Positions 16,619 through 25,163 of a DNA stretch of 36,835 bases are shown in pieces. The stretch spans positions 1 through 36,835 of the forward strand of contig JAACJG010000022.1 of the NCBI GenBank assembly GCA_009917695.1, given 5' to 3'. Positions within the stretch are counted from its first letter, which is position 1. Each line of letters opens with the position of its first letter. The stretch comes from Candidatus Rifleibacterium amylolyticum (GTDB taxonomy: Bacteria > Muiribacteriota > Ozemobacteria > Ozemobacterales > Ozemobacteraceae). Below the pieces are notes generated by a model, which worked only from the letters and a program-made list of their open reading frames with translations, was not told where the DNA came from and did no database searches. The position numbers and the translations under genes were made by a program.

Positions 16619-19237
16619 ATGAGCAGCCAGAATCCAACTATCGGCCAGGCACCGGCTCCCGGCACGATAATCAACGGCTGCCGGATCATCGCTGAAATTG
16701 GCGCCGGCGGCATGGGCACGGTTTACAAGGCTGTCGATGAAAGTCTCAACCGCCATGTCGCCATCAAAATCATGCATCAGGCGACCGACAACCGCATCGG
16801 CCGCACCCGCTTTCTGCGTGAGGCCTCGGCGATCGCCCGCCTCGACCACCCTGGTATCGTAAAAATCTACAGTTACGGCGAGTACAACGAGCAGCCATTT
16901 TTTATCATGGAACTGGTAGAAGGCTGGTCGATACGCGACTTTATCACGCGCTGTCGCTACATTCACAATGCAGAGCACTCGATCAGCGACCTGCGAATGT
17001 CGGGCTACATACGCGAGGCCGCGCCGGGCACCCCTTATTTTCTGCAGGATCACCTGACCAACCCGGTTAACGACCCGAATTACCCGGCCCGCGTACGCAA
17101 ACTGATGGCGTCGGCGGCATCGGCGCTGGCAGCAGCTCACCGTCTGCAGGTCATTCACCGCGACATCAAAGCCTCGAACCTGCTGATAAACAATGACACA
17201 ATGCTAAAGCTGATCGACTTCGGACTGGTTAAAAAGAGCGGCGACAGCGAACTGACGCGGCCGGACCAGTTTATGGGCACTCTCTCTTACGCAGCTCCCG
17301 AGCAGCTGATGGGTAACCGCGCGCAAATAACCACACTCACCGACATCTACAGCCTGGGTGTCGTCATGTATGAACTCGCCTGCCTGCGCCACCCGATAAC
17401 GGCCGAAGACCCGGCAGCAATAGTTTCGGCGATCAGCCGCGGCGATATTGCGCCGCCGAAAGCTCTCAACACACATATTTCGGAAGAATTTTCAGCATTG
17501 ATCATGAAATGTCTCAAAACTGAGCCGGCACAGCGTTTTGCCAATGCCGACGAACTGGCAGAAGCCCTGCAGGAGCACTATTCTGCGCCCACCTGGTTTT
17601 CCGGTTTCAAAGAAATACTAAAAGGCTGGTTTTTCAGGGAAACACCCGGCGAAGTCGCCAGCCCGCAACCCACCCAGACAGTGGCGCCAGCTGTTTCCCC
17701 CTCTGAAAGCGAATCGCCAAAATCGGTCGCACTCAGGTTTCTCGACAGTGCCCGCAAAAAATTCTTCGTGAGTTTTGCCGTGATCGAGGCGATTGAAGAC
17801 CTCAGACAGGCTTTTGAACTCGACCCAGGCAATGCCGACACACTTTTTCTGATCTGCTTTGCGCTCAACACGATCGGGGAGCGAGCCGAGATCAAAACCT
17901 TGATCGATGCCTCGGCCGAGCTGATAAGTCGCAGCGACGAAAAAGCCTCGGGAAAATTTATACTGACCCGCTCTATCTTTCTGTTGCGCGATTACGAAGA
18001 AGGTCGCAAACAGTCGATTCGCCTGCGCCAGATATACAGCGACGATCAGGACTTTCACTTCGCGCTGTTCTTCTGCCTCGAAACGCTTGGGAACTACAAC
18101 GAGGCCATTGAAGTCGGCAACGAACTCGCCCGCTTTTCGCGCAAGAACAACATTGTCGCGGTTGCCCAGAGTGAATGTTACTTTTCGGTCATGGATTTCG
18201 ACAGTGCGATCGAGGTGCTGCGCGAGCGCATCGAGAAATACCCGGATTACCACAATCTGCGTCTCAAGGTTATTCAGGCGCAACTCTTGAGCGGCCGCTT
18301 CGAGGAAGCTGCCGATGAGACCCGGCAATCGCTCGACAAAGACCCGAACAACATGCTTTTGCAGTTCTATTACAGCCGCATTCTCTCGCTGATGGAAAAA
18401 TACCAGCAGTCTTTTGATACCATGCGCCGCGCAGTTGGCACGCCCGGAGACGAAGGTCTACGCGCCATGGGCTACTACTCGCTCTATCGGCTCGCAGAGG
18501 TCCTTGAAAAGCCGGAATCGGCCGAACGCTTCATCGCCCAGGCGAGAAAGCTCAAGCCTGAGATCGCGTTCATGACCAATCGAGAGCTGGCTGAACATGT
18601 TGCAAAAGACACTCTGCCAGGCATCGCCGAAGAACTCGGCAATCTGGAATGGTTCGCAACTGCCCGAAAATACGCGCAAAAAATCTGCATCGACACGCTC
18701 GACGTGCGGGCTTACACAATAGGCAACTATGGCTGTACATCAGTTCTGGTCGTGCAGAAAGACGGAACTATCAAACATCAGGCAATCTTCAGCAATTTCA
18801 ATCTGCATGAAGGCGAAGAGCTCTACACCCAGCTCTGGTTGCCGGAAACGCCAGAATCACCCTTTATCGACCAGAATGGCAACATTCTGACATCGGCATT
18901 CTACCCGACACAGGGCAAAATCAGCGGCGGCATTGTCTCGCTTACCTTCGCCGAACCCTGGAACACCGGACAAAGCAGCTACATCTGCTGCCGTCTTTCT
19001 GACACCAGGGTTATCGAGACAAAGAACAGTCAGAAATTCGTGCTGCCACATCTGCCGCAGCCGGCATGCAGACGCCAGGCCTTTCTCATTGTGCTGCCCA
19101 TCAGCGCCAGCCCGACAGCTTTTTCTCAACAGCCCGATGAAATAGTAGAATACAAGCGCTCAAAGGTCCTGTGCTACCTGCCATATCTGACCGCAGGCGC
19201 CGCCTTCAAGCTCGAATTCAACCTGACAGGCCGGTAA
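16619..19237 (+). CDS. Serine/threonine protein kinase with TPR region and orphan C-terminal domain
   Basis: An 872-residue soluble protein. The Hanks-type kinase domain (about 21-315) is complete: GAGGMG loop (28-33), K50, E68, HRDIKASN (180-187), DFG (200-202) and APE (226-228). About 50 extra residues (111-160) sit between the hinge and the helix before HRD. A proline-rich linker (about 340-370) leads to TPR-like helical repeats (about 375-650), a likely partner-binding surface. The last 200 residues are a beta-rich domain I do not recognise. No transmembrane segment or PASTA domain is seen, which sets it apart from PknB-type receptors. It ends the operon and converges on the next gene with an 11-base gap. 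Targets are unknown. Confidence 0.92.
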   Translation: MSSQNPTIGQAPAPGTIINGCRIIAEIGAGGMGTVYKAVDESLNRHVAIKIMHQATDNRIGRTRFLREASAIARLDHPGIVKIYSYGEYNEQPFFIMELVEGWSIRDFITRCRYIHNAEHSISDLRMSGYIREAAPGTPYFLQDHLTNPVNDPNYPARVRKLMASAASALAAAHRLQVIHRDIKASNLLINNDTMLKLIDFGLVKKSGDSELTRPDQFMGTLSYAAPEQLMGNRAQITTLTDIYSLGVVMYELACLRHPITAEDPAAIVSAISRGDIAPPKALNTHISEEFSALIMKCLKTEPAQRFANADELAEALQEHYSAPTWFSGFKEILKGWFFRETPGEVASPQPTQTVAPAVSPSESESPKSVALRFLDSARKKFFVSFAVIEAIEDLRQAFELDPGNADTLFLICFALNTIGERAEIKTLIDASAELISRSDEKASGKFILTRSIFLLRDYEEGRKQSIRLRQIYSDDQDFHFALFFCLETLGNYNEAIEVGNELARFSRKNNIVAVAQSECYFSVMDFDSAIEVLRERIEKYPDYHNLRLKVIQAQLLSGRFEEAADETRQSLDKDPNNMLLQFYYSRILSLMEKYQQSFDTMRRAVGTPGDEGLRAMGYYSLYRLAEVLEKPESAERFIAQARKLKPEIAFMTNRELAEHVAKDTLPGIAEELGNLEWFATARKYAQKICIDTLDVRAYTIGNYGCTSVLVVQKDGTIKHQAIFSNFNLHEGEELYTQLWLPETPESPFIDQNGNILTSAFYPTQGKISGGIVSLTFAEPWNTGQSSYICCRLSDTRVIETKNSQKFVLPHLPQPACRRQAFLIVLPISASPTAFSQQPDEIVEYKRSKVLCYLPYLTAGAAFKLEFNLTGR

Positions 19238-19248
19238 GCAGAAACAGG

Positions 19249-20097
19249 TCAGTGAAAGAGTTTTATTTTAACCCGCTTCAGCCCTTTGCCAACGCGACCG
19301 CCCGACACGACGCGATTCAGACCGACATAAATATCGTAATTTGGCTGACCTTCAGCGTCTCCCTGCCCGGCAAGGCTGAAAACATACTCAGACTTTACCG
19401 CTCCATCGACGCCCTTGTCGTTATGCCATGAAACCTGATTATTGCTGATTTCAAGCACAACCACTGCACCAGGCACTGCAACCCCTGCTGAGCGGGCAAG
19501 AATTTTGGCTTCGCCGGTCGGTGCTGTGTCATCGCCAAAGATCGTCAGATCCGGCCCCAGAATCTGCACTTCGCTGTCACGGGTCTGATCTGCGCCATCT
19601 CCGCCATGGCCATTATTCGAGACGGAATCTCCGATATTGAGAGTCCATCCGTCGATTTCATCGCCATAATGCAGTTCAAAGCGAGCTTTGGTAAATTCAG
19701 TCTTTGCCGGGTCAAGAACTACTTTGACAACAGCCTGGCAGGATGAATCAGAGGCAAACAGTTGAACGGCCTCCGGCTTTCTGCTGCCAAAACGCCGGTC
19801 AATCAGATCAATTTCACAATCAGCATCAGCCGCCAGTTCCTCTACCGGAATATTAGAGAAGTTTTCTTCAGTTACGCCTCCAGAGTCTTTTCCATAGGTA
19901 TAACAGTTGTAACCGGCCGGCTTGCCATTGCCCACGCCGTATGGAAAGTCACAGTTCCTGACAGGCATTTCATCCGAGCGTTTCTCGATTGCCGGCTGCG
20001 CTGCTTCAACCGTAGCCTCAGACTCAGCCCAGAGAACCGTATTCATGCCCGCAAAGACGACCGGAAGACAACAGACCAGCAAAAACAATCTTTTCAT
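19249..20097 (-). CDS. Exported protein of unknown function, four cysteines
   Basis: I do not recognise this 282-residue protein. A signal peptide (1-24, ending VLWA-ES) precedes an acidic linker. The mature part has exactly four cysteines (C49, C65, C94, C120), suggesting two disulfides. The second half is beta-rich, with a Gly/Asp/Asn-dense loop (GDSVSNNGHGGDGADQT, 156-172) that could bind calcium. This looks like a beta-sandwich extracellular domain, but no family is claimed. AGGGAG precedes the ATG. An extended -10 promoter lies about 35 bases upstream. Confidence 0.8.
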   Translation of the reverse strand: MKRLFLLVCCLPVVFAGMNTVLWAESEATVEAAQPAIEKRSDEMPVRNCDFPYGVGNGKPAGYNCYTYGKDSGGVTEENFSNIPVEELAADADCEIDLIDRRFGSRKPEAVQLFASDSSCQAVVKVVLDPAKTEFTKARFELHYGDEIDGWTLNIGDSVSNNGHGGDGADQTRDSEVQILGPDLTIFGDDTAPTGEAKILARSAGVAVPGAVVVLEISNNQVSWHNDKGVDGAVKSEYVFSLAGQGDAEGQPNYDIYVGLNRVVSGGRVGKGLKRVKIKLFH

Positions 20098-20129
20098 ACA
20101 ACTCCCTCGCAGACCAGATGTCTGAAAAG

Positions 20130-20138
20130 ATTATACCA
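20130..20138 (-). promoter_or_regulatory. Extended -10 promoter of the four-cysteine exported protein
   Basis: On the minus strand the sequence TGGTATAAT combines a TGn extension with a perfect TATAAT (rc of 20130-20135). A weak TTGCAT lies 19 bases upstream. The start site would be near 20123, about 25 bases before the ATG. Confidence 0.55.
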
Positions 20139-20357
20139 GATTCATCTTCGTAAAATGCAATCGGTAATCAGGCAATACTCTGGCAGCAAAAATCCTGTTC
20201 AGGCAGCAGATCTGCACCTCACCATAGAAGTCCACTGCAAAAAGAATTGACTCTGTTACCTGAATCACAATAATCTGAATCTGAAGACAATCTTAAAAAT
20301 CAGCCACAGACAGTGACTCTGCCGGTTCAATCTTTTAAGGTCGTAAGGAGGAACACA

Positions 20358-20981
20358 ATGAAGCGAATGTTTTATACATTGCTGGCAGTTACAATGCTGG
20401 TAATGCTTTCACCAAATATACTTCCGGGAGGCGAAACAGTGAGAGAATGCTGTCGCAAACAGTATCTGATTTATCGATCAGATAATCCATGGGGTGATTA
20501 CACGAAGAGCTACGAGCAGGAACAGGCGGGCAAACAGATTGCTGCCGTCGAACTGACCGACGAATATGAGCGAATTGTGAGTCTGGCCAGCTACACCATC
20601 GACGGACAGTCTCTTCTGGCAGATGACCGCAAGAATCAGCGCATAGTCGCCAATCAGGCTTTTTTCAGCCCGCTGGCGCGGCCTGACGTTACTGCTTTAC
20701 GCGCCGGAGAAAAGTTTATCGTCGGCAAAGCTCTAGATTCAAGGCTCTATGCAGACCCGGGATTTCTCGTATCATTTCTTATGTATTCGCAGCTGATTCA
20801 GACTTACCACCACATGGAAGCCACCTTGAATCTACGACATGAAGAAGATTCAACAGAATCATTTTCAGCCATTTTCGACGGAGTTCACGTTTATTTCACC
20901 AATGAAAAAAACGAACATTCCTACAGTTTCAAAATCAGCATCGACAAAAAAACCGGCGAAATAAGCGTCACCAAAGAATAA
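20358..20981 (+). CDS. Exported protein of unknown function
   Basis: A 207-residue protein with a signal peptide (about 1-25, hydrophobic core YTLLAVTMLVML). The mature part has a Cys-Cys pair near its start (RECCRKQ), then a mixed alpha/beta region, and ends in a YSFKISIDKKTGEISVTK segment that reads like paired beta strands. I do not recognise the family. The ATG at 20358 is fixed by a strong AAGGAGG seven bases upstream, which excludes the 15-codon upstream extension. The gene lies between divergent and downstream exported-protein genes, so an envelope role is likely but undefined. Confidence 0.78.
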   Translation: MKRMFYTLLAVTMLVMLSPNILPGGETVRECCRKQYLIYRSDNPWGDYTKSYEQEQAGKQIAAVELTDEYERIVSLASYTIDGQSLLADDRKNQRIVANQAFFSPLARPDVTALRAGEKFIVGKALDSRLYADPGFLVSFLMYSQLIQTYHHMEATLNLRHEEDSTESFSAIFDGVHVYFTNEKNEHSYSFKISIDKKTGEISVTKE

Positions 20982-21061
20982 GCAAGTGGGCTGTACTTGT
21001 TGAAAAGACTGTGATAGTATCAAACCGCTGAAATTGATAACACAGTTTTACCGGAGGCTTT

Positions 21062-22948
21062 ATGGATCTTAAACGCAATTTCTTCATGCTCTTTCTTGGC
21101 CTGGCGCTTGTATTTTCAACTGGCTGCGGCGGCGGGGGCGGCAGTGGAAGCGGTCTGTTGCCGACACCGACAGCCGGCACCACGACTCTGAGCGGCTCGC
21201 TGCTGCTGACCGACCCGACCGACACCGGCTCTCTCAGAGCCGCTGCCGCACCGACACAGGCCAACATCAGTCTGCACTACCTTACTGCCGGCGGCCTGGA
21301 AGTGCCGCTCAAACAGGGCGTGATTGCGCAGATAATTGGCAACGGTGCGAGCTATGAGTTCAATTTCGACTACGATGCGATTGCCGGCAGTCGCCGCAAC
21401 TTCATTCTCAAAGCCGCTCTTGACAACGGCCAGATAATCGAAGGCGTCGTGCCGATGAACCCTGGCGACAAGGATGTCAAGGCACCACCTATCACTCCTT
21501 TTGATAAAGGTATGGCCCGCTTCGTTAAAGAAGCCGCCATCAAAGGTAATCCTGATGTGAGTATCGGTGATCTTATGTCGATGTTTCCGCCTAAGGTGAT
21601 TTTCGGCCTTTCCGAGGCTGATCTGCGAACGCTTGCTGGCGAATTTGTCGCCAGAGAAGCTAAAATTCAGACGCTTGCAACAACTTTTGGCGGGGAAGTC
21701 GCCGGCAAAATTGAGCAGCTGCGCGAATTCGCTTTTGAGGCGGCGCGAGACATAAGGGAATTCACGGCAAAATATCCGGAGATGGTCACTCCTGCCGAAA
21801 TGCGAGAACGCTACGAACAGATGATACGCAACCGCGCGCAGTCTCTCGGTTTGCCTTCAGACGCGCTGAAAGCTATTGAAGATATTGACCTGCAGCTTGT
21901 ACAGGGCATTGGCGACCAGACGCCCGGCATGAGCCTGCCACCTGATTTCTTAGATGATTTCAAAGGAATGGGTCTGGCAGTAGAAGCGCGCAACCGCATG
22001 GAACTTCTTTCACAGGCTCTGAAAACCCTGGCCGTTTACGCTGATATTGCAGATTTGATCGAAGCTTTCGACATTGCACTCGCTCGTATGTATGATGTAG
22101 TTCAAATGCAAAGGCCTGAAAACCTCGATGGTTTCATGTATGTCGATCCGGCCATACTGATCTTCGAAAAAGCCAGATTCATCGTATTCAAAGATCTCGG
22201 GCTTCTCGAAAAAACCGAAGATTTACCGCCACTCCTTTTCAAACTTATGCCAAGACCCGAAGACTTCGGCCCGGTTTACAACCAGCCGCCGATCGACTTT
22301 GACGACGATACCGTCTGGATACTCCCATATCCTGGCAAAGACGAAGCTTTTGCCGCGAACCTGCGCAAAATGATGATACAGACCGAAGACCCGGCACAGA
22401 TTGCCAACATGCACAAATTGCTGCTGAGTAACCTGATGGGCCGTATCAACGAGAACTTTGACAGGCTCAAATTTGCCGGCACTCCACCAACCGGCGAAAA
22501 CCGCAGTAAATTCGTCGAGGCTCTGTCCGTGCTGCTGGCCGAGCCGATGGATCCGGCCGTCTTTGGCTTCGACCCCGGCTACAACCCCGGAATTCCCGGC
22601 GCTGAACCCGGCTGGGAGGGCCCTGAACCGACAGAACCCATTCTGGAGCGCTACCAGAAACTTCATGGAACCCTCATCAAGCTTGAAATACCAAAAGTGC
22701 GCAACGGCGCGACTTATGAGTATGCTCTCAAAGAATTTGAGAATGCCGATACTACGAGCAGCGGCGGCTGGGCGAACCAGTATCACGCCTACATCTTCGC
22801 CAACGATCAAGATCTCAGCAAATACGTCGGCGTCACCGGCATATGCGTTCTCAAATTTCTCTCAGAACCTCTTTCAGAGCCGACATTCAATCAGCCAGAA
22901 GCGCCCGGCTTCACGTTTGTCGAATTTCATCCCGATCCGGTGAATTGA
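21062..22948 (+). CDS. Polyglycine-start lipoprotein of unknown function
   Basis: A 628-residue lipoprotein. The signal ends in a clear lipobox, STG-C22, followed immediately by five glycines and a Ser/Gly stretch, a flexible tether between lipid anchor and fold. Residues 40-145 look beta-rich (LSGSLLLTDP, ISLHYLTAGG, FILKAALDNG), possibly a carboxypeptidase-regulatory-like or Ig-like domain. Most of the remainder (about 160-480) is helical and acidic. No enzyme motif is seen. The leader and lipobox closely match those of the 855-residue lipoprotein at the right end of the window. GGAGG precedes the ATG, and a strong terminator follows the stop. Confidence 0.85.
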   Translation: MDLKRNFFMLFLGLALVFSTGCGGGGGSGSGLLPTPTAGTTTLSGSLLLTDPTDTGSLRAAAAPTQANISLHYLTAGGLEVPLKQGVIAQIIGNGASYEFNFDYDAIAGSRRNFILKAALDNGQIIEGVVPMNPGDKDVKAPPITPFDKGMARFVKEAAIKGNPDVSIGDLMSMFPPKVIFGLSEADLRTLAGEFVAREAKIQTLATTFGGEVAGKIEQLREFAFEAARDIREFTAKYPEMVTPAEMRERYEQMIRNRAQSLGLPSDALKAIEDIDLQLVQGIGDQTPGMSLPPDFLDDFKGMGLAVEARNRMELLSQALKTLAVYADIADLIEAFDIALARMYDVVQMQRPENLDGFMYVDPAILIFEKARFIVFKDLGLLEKTEDLPPLLFKLMPRPEDFGPVYNQPPIDFDDDTVWILPYPGKDEAFAANLRKMMIQTEDPAQIANMHKLLLSNLMGRINENFDRLKFAGTPPTGENRSKFVEALSVLLAEPMDPAVFGFDPGYNPGIPGAEPGWEGPEPTEPILERYQKLHGTLIKLEIPKVRNGATYEYALKEFENADTTSSGGWANQYHAYIFANDQDLSKYVGVTGICVLKFLSEPLSEPTFNQPEAPGFTFVEFHPDPVN

Positions 22949-22960
22949 TAACACAAGCGT

Positions 22961-22999
22961 AAACAGCGGGCAGTCACAACGACTGCCCGCTGTTTTTTT
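22961..22999 (+). terminator. Strong Rho-independent terminator
   Basis: A perfect 15-bp stem, AAACAGCGGGCAGTC (22961-22975) with its complement (22981-22995), encloses a 5-base loop and runs into a T tract. It closes the lipoprotein gene and insulates the arsenic operon that follows. Confidence 0.96.
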
Positions 23000-23045
23000 A
23001 TAGAAAGATTCTTCGGCAGTGTTCTAATCAAATACCTTTGAATTC

Positions 23046-23092
23046 AGCCAGACACCTTTTATTGCAATATTGAACCGAGAATATATCTGGCT
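23046..23092 (+). repeat. Inverted repeat upstream of the left ars operon
   Basis: AGCCAGA (23046-23052) and TCTGGCT (23086-23092) are perfect complements separated by 33 AT-rich bases. The structure lies upstream of the arsR promoter, so it is not in that transcript. It may be an operator for another factor, or chance. Confidence 0.35.
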
Positions 23093-23098
23093 GTTTTG

Positions 23099-23160
23099 CC
23101 AAATAACCAATTAATAGTTGACAACCACACAGCATTTGGTTATTTTACCAAATGACCAAT
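23099..23160. promoter_or_regulatory. ArsR operator cluster of the left ars operon
   Basis: Three related half-sites are present: CCAAATAACCAAT (23099-23111), its near-inverse TTTGGTTATTT (23135-23145) and CCAAATGACCAAT (23148-23160). The last two build a perfect palindrome, ATTTGGT-N6-ACCAAAT (23134-23153), centred on the -10 box. Repressor binding there would block RNA polymerase, as known for ArsR-family operators. The outer direct copy could hold a second dimer. Confidence 0.75.
23118..23146 (+). promoter_or_regulatory. Promoter of the left ars operon
   Basis: A perfect TTGACA (23118-23123) and TATTTT (23141-23146) are separated by 17 bases. The -10 is the exact spacer of the operator palindrome. 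The start site near 23153 gives a leader of about 30 nt before the arsR ATG. Confidence 0.8.
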
Positions 23161-23182
23161 AAACAAATTTACGAGGCATGCA

Positions 23183-23545
23183 ATGAACGACGAACAAAGA
23201 GTGTTAATCGAAGCCAAGACTGAAGTCCTCAAAGCCCTCGCCCACCCCACCCGACTTTACATCATCGAACAACTAGCACAGGGCGAGCAGTGCGTATGCA
23301 AGTTCGTCGAAGCTATCAAAGCTGACTTTTCAACGGTTTCCAAGCACCTTGCCGTTCTCAAGAATGCCGGCCTGGTCGAAGTCAATAAGCGCGGCCAGCT
23401 GGTGTTCTACCGGCTGCGCATGCAATGCCTGCCGAATTTTCTTAACTGCATCGGCAAGGAGGTCGCCGAAAACAGCGCTGCCCGCTCAAGAATCATCAAC
23501 CACCAGCATAGACACAACAAAGTCAAAGAACCCATGGAGGCCTGA
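23183..23545 (+). CDS. arsR: ArsR/SmtB family repressor (left operon)
   Basis: A 120-residue winged-helix regulator. It has the classical metal-binding box in the form GEQCVCKFVEA (C37, C39), the recognition helix STVSKHLAVLKNAGLV (50-65) and the wing GQLVFYRLR. Two further cysteines (C82, C89) follow the wing, and the tail is His-rich (HQHRH). In ArsR proteins the CxC box binds trivalent arsenic and releases DNA. The extra cysteines could provide a third thiolate or set selectivity for organic arsenicals; that is inference. It autoregulates through the palindrome over its own promoter and leads a six-gene operon, two bases before the permease ATG. Confidence 0.94.
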   Translation: MNDEQRVLIEAKTEVLKALAHPTRLYIIEQLAQGEQCVCKFVEAIKADFSTVSKHLAVLKNAGLVEVNKRGQLVFYRLRMQCLPNFLNCIGKEVAENSAARSRIINHQHRHNKVKEPMEA

Positions 23546-23547
23546 AT

Positions 23548-24852
23548 ATGAACTACTGGAAAAAGGAATGGAAAAGCTTTCTCACCATCACCGTCGTCTT
23601 TCTTGCATGCTATTACCTTCCGGTAGGCACGCCACGGTTTGACAACGCGGTTCTTGAGGCATTCCACCTGGTTAAATGGTATGCGCAGGAACACGTTCTG
23701 CTCTGCCTGATTCCAGCCTTCTTCATAGCCGGTGCCATAGGCGTATTCATCAGCCAGGCCTCAGTCATGAAATATCTCGGCGCCAAGGCCAACAAAGTGC
23801 TGGCATACGGCGTTGCTGCTGTTTCAGGCACAATTCTGGCGGTCTGCTCATGCACGATTCTGCCGCTTTTCTCTGGCATTTACAAAATGGGAGCCGGACT
23901 CGGCCCGGCCTGCGCCTTCCTCTACTCGGGGCCGGCCATCAACGTGCTGGCGATAGTATTGACCGCCCGTATTCTCGGGCCTGAGCTTGGAATTGCCCGT
24001 GCTGTTGGCGCCGTGCTGTTCAGCATCATCATCGGTCTGCTCATGCACATTATCTTCCGCAAAGAAGAAGAAGCCAAGGCCGCGGCACAGATGATGATGC
24101 CCGAACCAGAAGTGAAGCGCTCGCTGCTGCAGAACTCGCTCTATTTCGCATCGATGGTATTGATTCTGGTTTTCGCCAACTTCGGCAAGCCTGATTCAGC
24201 CGAAGGCATCTGGGCAACCATTCATGGTGCCAAATGGATGCTGACGTCGATATTTTCTGTAGCTCTGGCAATCATGCTGGTGCTCTGGTTCGAGCTCAAG
24301 GCCTGGAAAGCGATAGTTACAGGTATCGCCGTAGCAACGGTCGGCTACAACTACCCCACCGAACCGCTTATCGCGTTCACTGTCGGCACCATGGGCCTGG
24401 CGCTTTTCACCAGCACCCAGGAGGGCGAACTGTCTGAATGGTTCTCGACTTCATACGATTTCGCCAAGCAGATTCTGCCGCTGTTGCTTTTCGGCGTCGT
24501 CATCGCAGGCGCTCTGCTCGGGCGCGTCGGCAACGAGGGTCTGATTCCCTCTGCATGGGTCGCCCAGGCAGTCGGCGGCAACTCACTTTTTGCCAACTTC
24601 TTCGCTTCGTTCGCCGGAGCATTCATGTATTTTGCAACCCTGACCGAAGTGCCTATTTTAGAAGGCCTGATCGGCAGCGGCATGGGGAAAGGGCCGGCGC
24701 TGGCTCTGCTGCTGGCTGGCCCCGCCTTGAGCCTGCCGAACATGCTTGTCATCAGATCGGTTCTCGGCACTAAAAAGACAGTTGTTTTCGTAACTCTGGT
24801 AATTGTCATGGCCACGTTCAGTGGCATGCTTTTCGGAACAATCTACGGTTAA
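23548..24852 (+). CDS. YraQ/ArsP-type permease (DUF318 family)
   Basis: A 434-residue membrane protein with about ten hydrophobic segments in two similar halves separated by a charged cytosolic loop (about 170-190, KEEEAKAAAQMMM). The first half carries the family signature VCSCTILPLFSGIYKMGAGLGPACAF with C100 and C102; the second half has LTEVPILEGLIGSGMGKGPALALLLAGPALSLPNM. Family members include ArsP, which exports trivalent methyl- and aromatic arsenicals, and proteins annotated as Cu/Zn effluxers. Its place behind an ArsR and before ArsF/ArsG-like genes favours organoarsenical export. It could pair with ArsM in the facing operon, which makes methylarsenicals. Confidence 0.88.
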   Translation: MNYWKKEWKSFLTITVVFLACYYLPVGTPRFDNAVLEAFHLVKWYAQEHVLLCLIPAFFIAGAIGVFISQASVMKYLGAKANKVLAYGVAAVSGTILAVCSCTILPLFSGIYKMGAGLGPACAFLYSGPAINVLAIVLTARILGPELGIARAVGAVLFSIIIGLLMHIIFRKEEEAKAAAQMMMPEPEVKRSLLQNSLYFASMVLILVFANFGKPDSAEGIWATIHGAKWMLTSIFSVALAIMLVLWFELKAWKAIVTGIAVATVGYNYPTEPLIAFTVGTMGLALFTSTQEGELSEWFSTSYDFAKQILPLLLFGVVIAGALLGRVGNEGLIPSAWVAQAVGGNSLFANFFASFAGAFMYFATLTEVPILEGLIGSGMGKGPALALLLAGPALSLPNMLVIRSVLGTKKTVVFVTLVIVMATFSGMLFGTIYG

Positions 24853-24868
24853 TGGAGGTCTAAGTAAT

Positions 24869-25102
24869 ATGAAAATTCAAATTCTCGGCACCGGTTGCCC
24901 CAAATGTCACAAACTGGCTGAAGAAGCCGAAACCGCCGCAAAAGAACTCGGCCTGAGCTACGAACTGGTAAAGGTCACCGATATCAACGACATCATGGGC
25001 TTCGGCGTCATGATCACCCCGGCTCTGGCAGTCGACGGCAATGTAAAATTCGCCGGAAAAGTGCCTGGCGTCGAAGAAATCAAGAAACATCTCAAAGGAT
25101 GA
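24869..25102 (+). CDS. Cytosolic mini-thioredoxin (redox-active disulfide protein 2 type)
   Basis: A 77-residue thioredoxin-fold protein of the TM0996/MTH895 group. It begins MKIQILGTGCPKCHK, with the redox pair C10-C13 (CPKC) at the end of the first strand, and has the cis-proline region MITPALAV further on. There is no signal peptide, so it acts in the cytosol. GGAGG lies ten bases before the ATG at 24869. This group often accompanies YraQ-type permeases and ArsR regulators. Likely roles are thiol reduction for the permease or for the membrane relay encoded downstream; the electron donor is not visible. Confidence 0.9.
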   Translation: MKIQILGTGCPKCHKLAEEAETAAKELGLSYELVKVTDINDIMGFGVMITPALAVDGNVKFAGKVPGVEEIKKHLKG

Positions 25103-25163
25103 GCGCGTTGCAAAAACGCTGCTGATAGCTGAAATCAATATTTATAAAAAGTTGAGAACCTGC

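Noticed and set aside
17618-18328. 236-codon minus-strand frame inside the kinase gene
   Set aside because: The plus-strand kinase-TPR protein is continuous and well supported. The antisense product shows no family features.
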